Origin: Colivivens sp963594655
GTDB lineage: Bacteria > Bacteroidota > Bacteroidia > Bacteroidales > Bacteroidaceae
Assembly (NCBI GenBank): GCA_963594655.1
Contig: CAVBFD010000042.1
Span: 1-22,188 of the forward strand
DNA length: 22,188 nt
Direction: 5' to 3'
How positions within the stretch are numbered: the stretch's first letter is position 1; the number at the start of each line of letters is the position of its first letter. A program made the position numbers and the translations under genes. The notes beneath the pieces were generated by a model. It had not been told where the DNA came from, did not search any database, and saw only the letters and a list, made by a program, of their open reading frames with translations. Below are positions 6,684-13,609 of this stretch, piece after piece.

Positions 6684-6917
6684 ATGCCGGGGTTCATCAA
6701 GTTCATACTCGCCACCATACGTTTCTTCATACGTGTGCGCCACTTCTGGTTGAACACCAAAGCGCGTGTGCGCCGTCTCTTCACGTGGAATCGGGGAAAC
6801 GAAGAGAAGATAACCGTAGACACCTCCGAAGCCAACTACAACAGCAACGGAGGCAAACGGAAGGTGTTTGAACCCGACGAAGGCACATACGTGGACTTCG
6901 TGGAGGAGAAGGACTGA
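6684..6917 (+). CDS. Small membrane-associated protein, DUF4834-like
   Basis: A 77-residue protein with a hydrophobic N-terminus (about residues 3-20), a basic stretch and an acidic C-terminus ending F-E-P-D-E-G-T-Y-V-D-F. That C-terminal pattern is what I remember of the Bacteroidetes DUF4834 family; function is unknown. I chose the ATG at 6684; the GTG immediately before it (6681) is an equally possible start and adds one residue. It sits 52 bases after pssA and 48 before tadA on the same strand, so it is probably part of the same transcript. The single hydrophobic segment suggests an inner-membrane anchor with a cytoplasmic tail. Confidence 0.65.
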   Translation: MPGFIKFILATIRFFIRVRHFWLNTKARVRRLFTWNRGNEEKITVDTSEANYNSNGGKRKVFEPDEGTYVDFVEEKD

Positions 6918-6965
6918 CATTCAAGGAGGACGTACAGGGGACAGATTCAACGGGAGCATTAAAGT

Positions 6966-7400
6966 ATGACTGACGACGAGAGATACATGAAGGCGGCACT
7001 GGCGGAAGCGCGGCTGTCGGCGGAAGCCGACGAGGTGCCGGTAGGGGCTGTGGTCGTGGCGGACGGTAAGATTATCGGACGTGGACACAACCTCACGGAA
7101 ACGCTCCACGACGTGACAGCACACGCTGAGATGATCGCCATCACCTCAGCCGAGGAACACCTGAGTGCAAAATACCTGAAGAACTGCACACTCTACGTGA
7201 CACTGGAGCCTTGTCCCATGTGCGCCGGAGCGTTGGGTTGGACACAGATAGGGAGGATAGTGTACGGAGCGTCAGACAGCAAGCACGGCTATGCCACACA
7301 CGCGCCGGGTGTGCTGCATCCCAAGACAACGGTCTGCGACGGAGTGATGGCGGACGAATGCCTCAAACTGTTACAGGATTTCTTCCGTTCCAAACGCTGA
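6966..7400 (+). CDS. tadA: tRNA-specific adenosine deaminase
   Basis: Deaminates wobble adenosine 34 to inosine in tRNA-Arg(ACG), allowing it to read several Arg codons. The 144-residue chain has the complete zinc deaminase core: H53-A54-E55, with His as zinc ligand and Glu as proton shuttle, and P-C83-P-M-C86 giving the two cysteine ligands. The following G-A-S-D-S-K-H-G block (101-108) fits TadA better than cytidine deaminases or guanine deaminase. Length is slightly below E. coli TadA. The stop at 7398-7400 is 5 bases before birA, so the two are tightly linked. Confidence 0.92.
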   Translation: MTDDERYMKAALAEARLSAEADEVPVGAVVVADGKIIGRGHNLTETLHDVTAHAEMIAITSAEEHLSAKYLKNCTLYVTLEPCPMCAGALGWTQIGRIVYGASDSKHGYATHAPGVLHPKTTVCDGVMADECLKLLQDFFRSKR

Positions 7401-7405
7401 CCGCC

Positions 7406-8170
7406 ATGCTGAGAATGCACTTATATGAGGTAGACTCTACAAGCACTTACGCGAAGGAGTTGCTGAAGGACGGAGACACACTTGCGGACTTCACCGTGGT
7501 GGATGCCGAGTACCAGACCGGAGGACGTGGACAGAAGGGCAACTCCTGGGAGAGCGAGCGGGGCAGGAACATACTGTTCTCACTGGTGTGCCACCCCACC
7601 TTCGTGAGCGCATGCAGACAGTTCATCCTGTCCGAAGCCATCGCACTGGCGGTGGAAAGCACACTGACCCGCAGGATTCACACGAGCGGACAGCGTGGGA
7701 ACGGACAGGTGAGGGTGAAGTGGCCCAACGACATCTACTGGAACGACAGTAAGATAAGTGGAACTCTGATTGAGTGCAACCTCATGGGGACACAAATCAC
7801 TGACTGTATAGTAGGCACGGGCATCAACGTCAACCAGACCCGCTTCACCAGTGACGCGCCCAACCCGGTATCACTGAAACAGGTTACAGGACAGGACAGT
7901 GACAGGGAGGAGATACTCAGTGAGGTGGTGGAACAGTTCCGGAGTCTGTATGAGGAAATCCGCCGCGGGAACTACAGCCGCATAGAGGATGAGTACAAGA
8001 GCAAACTCTACTGGAAAGACGGCTTCCACTGGTTTGCCGAACCGGGAGGAGAACCGTTCGAGGCGCGGATAACGGACGTGGAACCGACAGGCCACCTTGT
8101 ACTCGACACGAGGTCCGGCACAAGTAGGCGTTATGAATTCAAGGAAGTGAGGTTCCTTATAGACAGGTGA
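7406..8170 (+). CDS. birA: Biotin--[acetyl-CoA-carboxylase] ligase (catalytic form without HTH)
   Basis: Activates biotin as biotinyl-AMP and attaches it to the lysine of biotin carboxyl carrier proteins in the cytoplasm. The 254-residue protein starts directly in the catalytic domain (V-D-S-T-S-T-Y-A at 9-16), so it lacks the N-terminal helix-turn-helix of E. coli BirA and should not act as a repressor. Motifs: G-G-R-G-Q-K-G (39-45) for biotinyl-AMP binding, K-W-P-N-D (105-109) and G-T-G-I-N-V-N (137-143), then a small C-terminal SH3-like domain. The frame is open upstream to 7211 inside tadA, but the family pattern begins only after the ATG at 7406; a second ATG at 7415 is also possible. 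Confidence 0.92.
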   Translation: MLRMHLYEVDSTSTYAKELLKDGDTLADFTVVDAEYQTGGRGQKGNSWESERGRNILFSLVCHPTFVSACRQFILSEAIALAVESTLTRRIHTSGQRGNGQVRVKWPNDIYWNDSKISGTLIECNLMGTQITDCIVGTGINVNQTRFTSDAPNPVSLKQVTGQDSDREEILSEVVEQFRSLYEEIRRGNYSRIEDEYKSKLYWKDGFHWFAEPGGEPFEARITDVEPTGHLVLDTRSGTSRRYEFKEVRFLIDR

Positions 8171-8207
8171 CGGAAAGGCAAAAGGACAGGAACAAAGAAA
8201 AGAGACT

Positions 8208-9431
8208 ATGACTGACACGAAGAAGATACGTATTGCAGACTACAACTATCCGCTGCCCGACGACAGGATAGCCAAGTTCCCACTGCCGCAGCGCGACAGC
8301 AGCAAGTTGCTTATATATAATAAAGGTGTGGTAAGCGAGGACGTGTTCACCTCACTGCCGCACTACCTTCCCAAGGGTGCGCTTATGGTGTTCAACAACA
8401 CCAAGGTAATCCAAGCGCGGTTGCATTTCCACAAATCGACAGGCGCGCAGGTGGAGGTGTTCTGTCTCGAGCCCGCCGAGCCCAACGACTATGTGCTGAA
8501 TTTCCAGTCCACAGGACACTGCGACTGGTACTGCATGGTGGGCAACCTGAAACGGTGGAAGGAAGGGCAACTGACACGGCAGGTGGACGTGAAAGGCAAG
8601 CAGGTAACACTGACAGCCACCAGAGGGGCGGTACACGGAACGAGTCACAGGATAACGTTCGACTGGGGCGACACCGACATCACGTTCGCCGACATCCTGG
8701 AGGCAGTGGGCGAACTGCCCATACCGCCGTACCTCAACAGGGCGACACAGGAGAGCGACAAGCGTACATACCAGACAGTATACTCCAAAATCAAGGGATC
8801 AGTAGCCGCCCCGACAGCGGGACTTCATTTCACGGAAAACGTGCTGAAGAACATTGACGAGGCCGGAATCGACCGTGAGGAACTGACCCTGCACGTGGGT
8901 GCCGGCACGTTCAAGCCTGTAAAAAGCGAGGAGATAGAAGGACACGAGATGCATTCCGAATATATCGTGGTGAGACGGCAGACCATAGAGAAACTCATAC
9001 GCCACGGAGGTTGGGCCATTGCGGTAGGCACCACGTCGGTACGCACACTGGAAAGCCTCTATTATATCGGGCGTAAGTTGCAGACCAATCCCGACGCCAC
9101 GGAAGACGATCTGCACGTGAACCAGTGGGAACCCTACGGACAGTCGCCTACGGACAGTCTGACTACCGTGGATGCCCTGCGCAACATACTCGACTACCTC
9201 GACCGCCATAACCTGCCTGCACTCCACACCAGCACACAGATTATCATCGCACCGGGCTACGGGTACCATATCGTACGCATGATGGTAACTAATTTCCACC
9301 AACCCCAGAGTACCCTGCTGCTACTTGTGTCGGCGTTCGTCAAAGGCGACTGGAGAACCATCTACGACTATGCGCTCAGTCACGGTTTCCGTTTCCTCAG
9401 CTATGGCGACAGTTCCCTGCTGATTCCATAG
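8208..9431 (+). CDS. queA: S-adenosylmethionine:tRNA ribosyltransferase-isomerase
   Basis: Transfers and rearranges the ribosyl group of S-adenosylmethionine onto 7-aminomethyl-7-deazaguanine in tRNA, giving epoxyqueuosine in the queuosine pathway. Family hallmarks are the N-terminal Y-P-L-P-D-D-R-I-A-K-F-P-L, the block G-S-V-A-A-P-T-A-G-L-H-F and, near the end, N-F-H-Q-P-Q-S-T-L-L-L-L-V-S-A-F. At 407 residues it is longer than the roughly 350 of the E. coli enzyme, with extra sequence in the middle and around residues 270-320, as in other Bacteroidales homologues. It starts 37 bases after birA and ends the run, converging on a minus-strand esterase gene 30 bases away. Confidence 0.94.
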   Translation: MTDTKKIRIADYNYPLPDDRIAKFPLPQRDSSKLLIYNKGVVSEDVFTSLPHYLPKGALMVFNNTKVIQARLHFHKSTGAQVEVFCLEPAEPNDYVLNFQSTGHCDWYCMVGNLKRWKEGQLTRQVDVKGKQVTLTATRGAVHGTSHRITFDWGDTDITFADILEAVGELPIPPYLNRATQESDKRTYQTVYSKIKGSVAAPTAGLHFTENVLKNIDEAGIDREELTLHVGAGTFKPVKSEEIEGHEMHSEYIVVRRQTIEKLIRHGGWAIAVGTTSVRTLESLYYIGRKLQTNPDATEDDLHVNQWEPYGQSPTDSLTTVDALRNILDYLDRHNLPALHTSTQIIIAPGYGYHIVRMMVTNFHQPQSTLLLLVSAFVKGDWRTIYDYALSHGFRFLSYGDSSLLIP

Positions 9432-9461
9432 CCACAGTGGTGTAACCGTCGGGCAAGGACA

Positions 9462-11108
9462 CTATTTCAAGTATTCCGCAAGTGGGCTCTTGGCCTTCTT
9501 CAGTCCCTTAGCCACACTCTGGGCGTTCAACATCGCCCCTTTCTTCGACGTGTGCGTATGGTCGTGGCAATAGTAAGCCTTAGTCTTCTCCTGTCCCTTC
9601 CTGTCGAGCGCGTCCGCGGTGATGTTGTGTACGTCTATGAACTCCACCCCAGTCTCTTCAGCCACCTGCCTGTACCACTTCCCATAGGTGTCGTTCCGCC
9701 GCTCTATCTTTCCGTCATGCCACTCGTTACGTGGAGTGAGCGACATCAATATTGGGGTAGCCCCCTTTTCGCGCACGTCCTGTATGAATTTCTTCAGATA
9801 CCAACCGAAGGAGTAGATGACCCTGTATTGACCGTCAGACTCCATCCTGTAGACATGACAGGTGTCGTCAGCCGAGGCGATGACACCCCTCTCCTTGTCA
9901 CGGTCGATGCCGCCTATATCATTGTGTCCGAACTGTATAAGCACGAAATCGCCCGGTTCGAGCGAGTTGGACACCTTGTCCCAGTGTCCCTCATTGAGGA
10001 AGGTGCGCGTACTCCTGCCGGCTTTACCGGCATTGATTACAGTACATTTTTTCTCGTTGAATACCGTACCTGCCACAGATCCCCAGCCCCACATGCCATC
10101 CTCGTCCTTGTCGGTGTTCTTCATCGTGGAGTCACCGGTGGTAAACACCACAGGCTTGCCCTTGCGCCTCGCCTGGTCAATCCGTTGCGGATGCACCTTG
10201 TCGCCAATCAGACAGGTCTTCAACCAAGCCACTTCGGGATGGTCACACGCCTCGATTCCCTCAGCGCAGGAGGCGGCGTTCATCCTCGCGCCAAACTCAC
10301 TTGAATGAATCTTGTCACCGAAGAAATGGTAATCGGTCTTCCACTTGCCGTATTTCTCCAGTTTCAGGGCGGATATGTCGTTCAAGTCCACAAATGGAGT
10401 GTTCAGTTCCTCAGCCAGTGCCTTGATCCACAGAGTGAAGGTAGTGCTTTTCCGTTGAATCCTGTCCGGGGCCGACGGCTCGTAGTCGTTGCGCGGAGTG
10501 AGCGTGAGCAGAATCGGGATGGCTTGTCGGCTACGGATGTCACCGACAAACTTACGGATGTATCCCCCGAAGGTGTACACCGTCTCCTGTATGCCTGTCT
10601 CCTTGACGGTAACGGTCAGCGAGTCGCGCGAAAGTCCTCCCTTGAGACTGGCGCGCGCCCTGCCCGAGTCAAGCGGTCCGTTGTCGTTATGCCCCAGTTC
10701 GAGTACCACGTAGTCGCCCGGCCTTATCCCTGCCAGTACCGCCGGCCACAGGTCACGGTAGAAGGTGCGCGGACTCGTTCCGCCCAAGGCATGGTTCTCC
10801 ACTGTTATCTTGTCGCTGTCAAAAAACTCGTGTTCATAGTATCCCCAGCCCCACTGTCCGTTACTGCCGTTGCCGAGTGTGCCGTTGCGCATCGTGGAAT
10901 TGCCCACAAGAAACATCACTGGGTTGTCGCCCTTGCGCGACGACCCGCTTACGGGACGCGCTGTATTGGCTTTTTCAAGACTGTCGGCGGTGAGGTCACG
11001 CACACCGTTGACATCAGTCAGTCCTTCCAGACGTGGGTTGTCCTGTGCCGCCACGCCACTTGCGGTGGCGAACAGGATGGAAACGAATAGGGTTGATAGC
11101 TTTGACAT
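9462..11108 (-). CDS. Tandem-domain rhamnogalacturonan acetylesterase (CE12-like)
   Basis: A secreted 548-residue esterase expected to remove acetyl groups from rhamnogalacturonan. A signal peptide ends near A-Q-D (about residue 22). Two complete SGNH domains follow. Domain 1 (about 64-290) has G-N-S71-T, G-H-N-D (139-142) and D265-K-I-H268. Domain 2 (about 318-540) has G-D-S327-T, G-H-N-D (394-397) and D516-H-T-H519. Both thus keep Ser, Asn, Asp and His; domain 1 has N in place of the first D of GDS. A single CE12 domain is about half this size, so this is an internal duplication or fusion. It has its own upstream box and lies apart from the GH105 and GH2 genes, with maeB between. The exact acetylated position attacked is unknown. 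Confidence 0.85.
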   Translation of the reverse strand: MSKLSTLFVSILFATASGVAAQDNPRLEGLTDVNGVRDLTADSLEKANTARPVSGSSRKGDNPVMFLVGNSTMRNGTLGNGSNGQWGWGYYEHEFFDSDKITVENHALGGTSPRTFYRDLWPAVLAGIRPGDYVVLELGHNDNGPLDSGRARASLKGGLSRDSLTVTVKETGIQETVYTFGGYIRKFVGDIRSRQAIPILLTLTPRNDYEPSAPDRIQRKSTTFTLWIKALAEELNTPFVDLNDISALKLEKYGKWKTDYHFFGDKIHSSEFGARMNAASCAEGIEACDHPEVAWLKTCLIGDKVHPQRIDQARRKGKPVVFTTGDSTMKNTDKDEDGMWGWGSVAGTVFNEKKCTVINAGKAGRSTRTFLNEGHWDKVSNSLEPGDFVLIQFGHNDIGGIDRDKERGVIASADDTCHVYRMESDGQYRVIYSFGWYLKKFIQDVREKGATPILMSLTPRNEWHDGKIERRNDTYGKWYRQVAEETGVEFIDVHNITADALDRKGQEKTKAYYCHDHTHTSKKGAMLNAQSVAKGLKKAKSPLAEYLK

Positions 11109-11133
11109 TGTATCGGGATTTTGAATTGTGATA

Positions 11134-11141
11134 CAAAGTTA
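11134..11141 (-). promoter_or_regulatory. Predicted -7 box of the acetylesterase gene
   Basis: On the minus strand TAACTTTG (11141-11134) matches TAnnTTTG exactly, 25 bases before the ATG. No convincing TTTG sits about 20 bases further upstream; a TTTG at 12 bases is too close. It is back to back with the maeB box. Confidence 0.55.
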
Positions 11142-11184
11142 GGACAAATAATGCAAAACGCACCGCTATTATCGGATTTTTTTG

Positions 11185-11192
11185 TAACTTTG
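11185..11192 (+). promoter_or_regulatory. Predicted -7 box of maeB
   Basis: TAACTTTG matches TAnnTTTG exactly, 44 bases before the maeB ATG. The leader also holds AAAGGA (11230-11235) just before the start codon, one of the few Shine-Dalgarno-like sequences in this window. Confidence 0.58.
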
Positions 11193-11236
11193 CAGCGACA
11201 TAACAGTGTAATGCTAACAAATAAGTATTAAAGGAA

Positions 11237-13537
11237 ATGGTTAAGATTACGAAAGAGGCGGCACTCAAGTACCATGAGGGTGGACGCCCAGGCAAGATTG
11301 AGGTTATTCCAACCAAGGCGCACAGCACACAAACAGACCTGTCACTGGCCTACTCACCCGGTGTGGCTTACCCGTGCCAGGAGATTCAGGAGAACCCTGA
11401 CGACGCATACAAGTACACCGACAAGGGCAACCTGGTGGCGGTCATCTCCAACGGTACTGCGGTACTCGGACTGGGCGACATAGGCGCCATGAGCGGCAAA
11501 CCTGTAATGGAGGGCAAGGGACTGCTGTTCAAGATTTACGGCGGTATCGACGTGTTCGACATAGAGGTTGACGAGAAAGACCCGGAGAAGTTCTGCGAGG
11601 CAGTGGAGAAAATCGCCCCCACATTCGGAGGAATCAACCTTGAGGACATCAAGGCGCCAGAGTGCTTCTACATAGAGAACCGTCTGAAGAAAACGCTCGA
11701 CATCCCGGTGATGCACGACGACCAGCACGGAACAGCCATCATTTCAGCGGCGGGACTGAAGAACGCCCTCGAAGTGGCAGGGAAGGACATCAGTAAGGTA
11801 CGCATCGTGGTAAACGGTGCGGGAGCCGCCGCCATATCATGTACCAAGATGTACATCGCGATAGGCGCGAAGAAAGAGAATATCGTGATGCTCGACTCAA
11901 AGGGTGTGATCACATCCGACAGACAGAACCTCACCGAGGAGAAACGTCTCTTTGCGACCGACCGCCGTGATGTCCACTCACTGGAAGACGCGGTAAAGGG
12001 AGCGGACGTGTTCGTGGGACTGTCCAAGGGCAATGTACTGAGCAAGGAGATGGTACGATCGATGGCAGACCAGCCGGTGGTGTTCGCTCTCGCCAACCCT
12101 GTGCCTGAGATTTCCTTCGAAGACGCCATGGAGAGCCGTCCCGACGTACTCATGTCAACAGGACGTTCAGATTACCCCAACCAGATAAACAACGTCATCG
12201 GTTTCCCCTACATCTTCCGCGGCGCGCTCGACGTGAACGCCTCCGCCATCAACGAGGAGATGAAGATGGCCGCCGTACACGCCATTGCCGACCTGGCGAA
12301 ACAGCCTGTGCCTGACGTGGTGAATGAGGTTTACCACGTGAACGACCTCACATTCGGTCCGAGGTACTTCATCCCGAAACCGGTAGACCCACGTCTCATA
12401 ACCGAGGTGAGCGCGGCGGTGGCAAAGGCCGCCATGGAGAGTGGAGTGGCGCGCAAACCGATCGAGGACTGGGACGCGTACAAGAAGAAACTGCGCCAGA
12501 TGTTGGGACAAGAGTCACAGCTCACACAGAAACTCTATGACACCGCGCGCAAACACCCACAGCGCATCGTGTTCGCCGAAGGACTCCATCCTACGATGAT
12601 CAAGGCTGCCGTGACGGCACGCGCGGAGGGCATATGCCAACCGATACTGCTGGGCAACACGGAGATGATCACGAAGAAAGCCAAGGATATGGAGCTGTCA
12701 CTCGAAGGTGTGGAGATAGTCAACCTGAGACACGACCGTGAGGCGCCGCGCAGGGAACGCTACGCACATATCCTGGCGGAGAAACGCCAGCGCGAGGGCT
12801 ATACCTTCGAAGAGGCGAACGACAAGATGTTCGAGCGCAACTATTTCGGAATGATGATGGTGGAGACTGGCGATGCGGACGCTTTCATTGGCGGTCTGTA
12901 CACCAAATACAGCAACACCATCAAGGTGGCGAAGGAGGTTATCGGCATACGTCCGGAATACAGCCATTTCGGCACCATGCACATCCTCAACACCAAGAAA
13001 GGCACGTATTACCTTGCCGACACCCTTATCAACCGCCATCCTGACGAGGCCTCACTCATCGACATCGCGAAACTCAGTTACAACACCGTGAAGTTCTTCA
13101 ACGACGAGCCGGTGATGGCTATGGTGAGCTACTCCAACTTCGGAACTGACGAGGCAGGTTCGCCACTGGCCGTACACCATGCGGTAAAGACCCTTCAGGA
13201 GGCTTATCCCGACATGAAGGTGGACGGCGAGATGCAGATGAACTTCGCCTTGAACAAGGAACTGCGTGACGCGAAGTATCCGTTCACCCGACTGAAAGGC
13301 TTGGAGGTAAACACACTGGTGATGCCAAACCTGTCGGCTGCCAACAGCAGCTACAAGCTCCTTCAGGCACTTGCGCCGGAGGTGGAGGTCATCGGCCCTA
13401 TACAGATGGGACTCAACAAACCGATCCACTTCACCGACTTCGAGTCATCGGTACACGACATTGTAAACGTGACAGCGGTAGCCGCCATCGACGCTTATGT
13501 GGAGAAGGTGAAGAACAAGTTGAACAACGTGAAGTGA
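11237..13537 (+). CDS. maeB: NADP-dependent malic enzyme with phosphotransacetylase-like domain
   Basis: Oxidatively decarboxylates malate to pyruvate, supplying NADPH and pyruvate in the cytoplasm. The 766-residue length and layout are those of MaeB fusions. The malic enzyme N-terminal domain runs to about residue 165, with L-A-Y-S-P-G-V-A (37-44), the metal-binding E136-D137 region and D161-D162. A Rossmann domain follows with N-G-A-G-A-A-A (193-199). From about residue 430 a phosphate acetyl/butyryltransferase-like domain begins at R-I-V-F-A-E-G; in MaeB relatives this part is regulatory (acetyl-CoA response) and normally not an active transacetylase. It has its own promoter box divergent from the esterase and ends at a strong terminator, so it looks monocistronic. 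Confidence 0.95.
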   Translation: MVKITKEAALKYHEGGRPGKIEVIPTKAHSTQTDLSLAYSPGVAYPCQEIQENPDDAYKYTDKGNLVAVISNGTAVLGLGDIGAMSGKPVMEGKGLLFKIYGGIDVFDIEVDEKDPEKFCEAVEKIAPTFGGINLEDIKAPECFYIENRLKKTLDIPVMHDDQHGTAIISAAGLKNALEVAGKDISKVRIVVNGAGAAAISCTKMYIAIGAKKENIVMLDSKGVITSDRQNLTEEKRLFATDRRDVHSLEDAVKGADVFVGLSKGNVLSKEMVRSMADQPVVFALANPVPEISFEDAMESRPDVLMSTGRSDYPNQINNVIGFPYIFRGALDVNASAINEEMKMAAVHAIADLAKQPVPDVVNEVYHVNDLTFGPRYFIPKPVDPRLITEVSAAVAKAAMESGVARKPIEDWDAYKKKLRQMLGQESQLTQKLYDTARKHPQRIVFAEGLHPTMIKAAVTARAEGICQPILLGNTEMITKKAKDMELSLEGVEIVNLRHDREAPRRERYAHILAEKRQREGYTFEEANDKMFERNYFGMMMVETGDADAFIGGLYTKYSNTIKVAKEVIGIRPEYSHFGTMHILNTKKGTYYLADTLINRHPDEASLIDIAKLSYNTVKFFNDEPVMAMVSYSNFGTDEAGSPLAVHHAVKTLQEAYPDMKVDGEMQMNFALNKELRDAKYPFTRLKGLEVNTLVMPNLSAANSSYKLLQALAPEVEVIGPIQMGLNKPIHFTDFESSVHDIVNVTAVAAIDAYVEKVKNKLNNVK

Positions 13538-13569
13538 CACCAGCGTCAAGACGTTGTAAATAAAAATCG

Positions 13570-13600
13570 CCCGGCCTTAGACATTCAGTCTAGGGCCGGG
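13570..13600. terminator. Two-way intrinsic terminator between maeB and the GH2 gene
   Basis: A 13-bp stem (13570-13582 with 13588-13600, one T-G wobble) closes a 5-base loop ATTCA. The plus side continues TTACTTTTAT; the minus side continues CGATTTTTATT. It lies 33 bases after the maeB stop and 10 bases beyond the GH2 stop, so it can end transcription from both sides. Confidence 0.88.
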
Positions 13601-13609
13601 TTACTTTTA

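Noticed and set aside
7211..7405. Upstream extension of birA
   Set aside because: The extra 65 codons overlap tadA in another frame and do not resemble a helix-turn-helix; the biotin ligase pattern begins at the ATG 7406.
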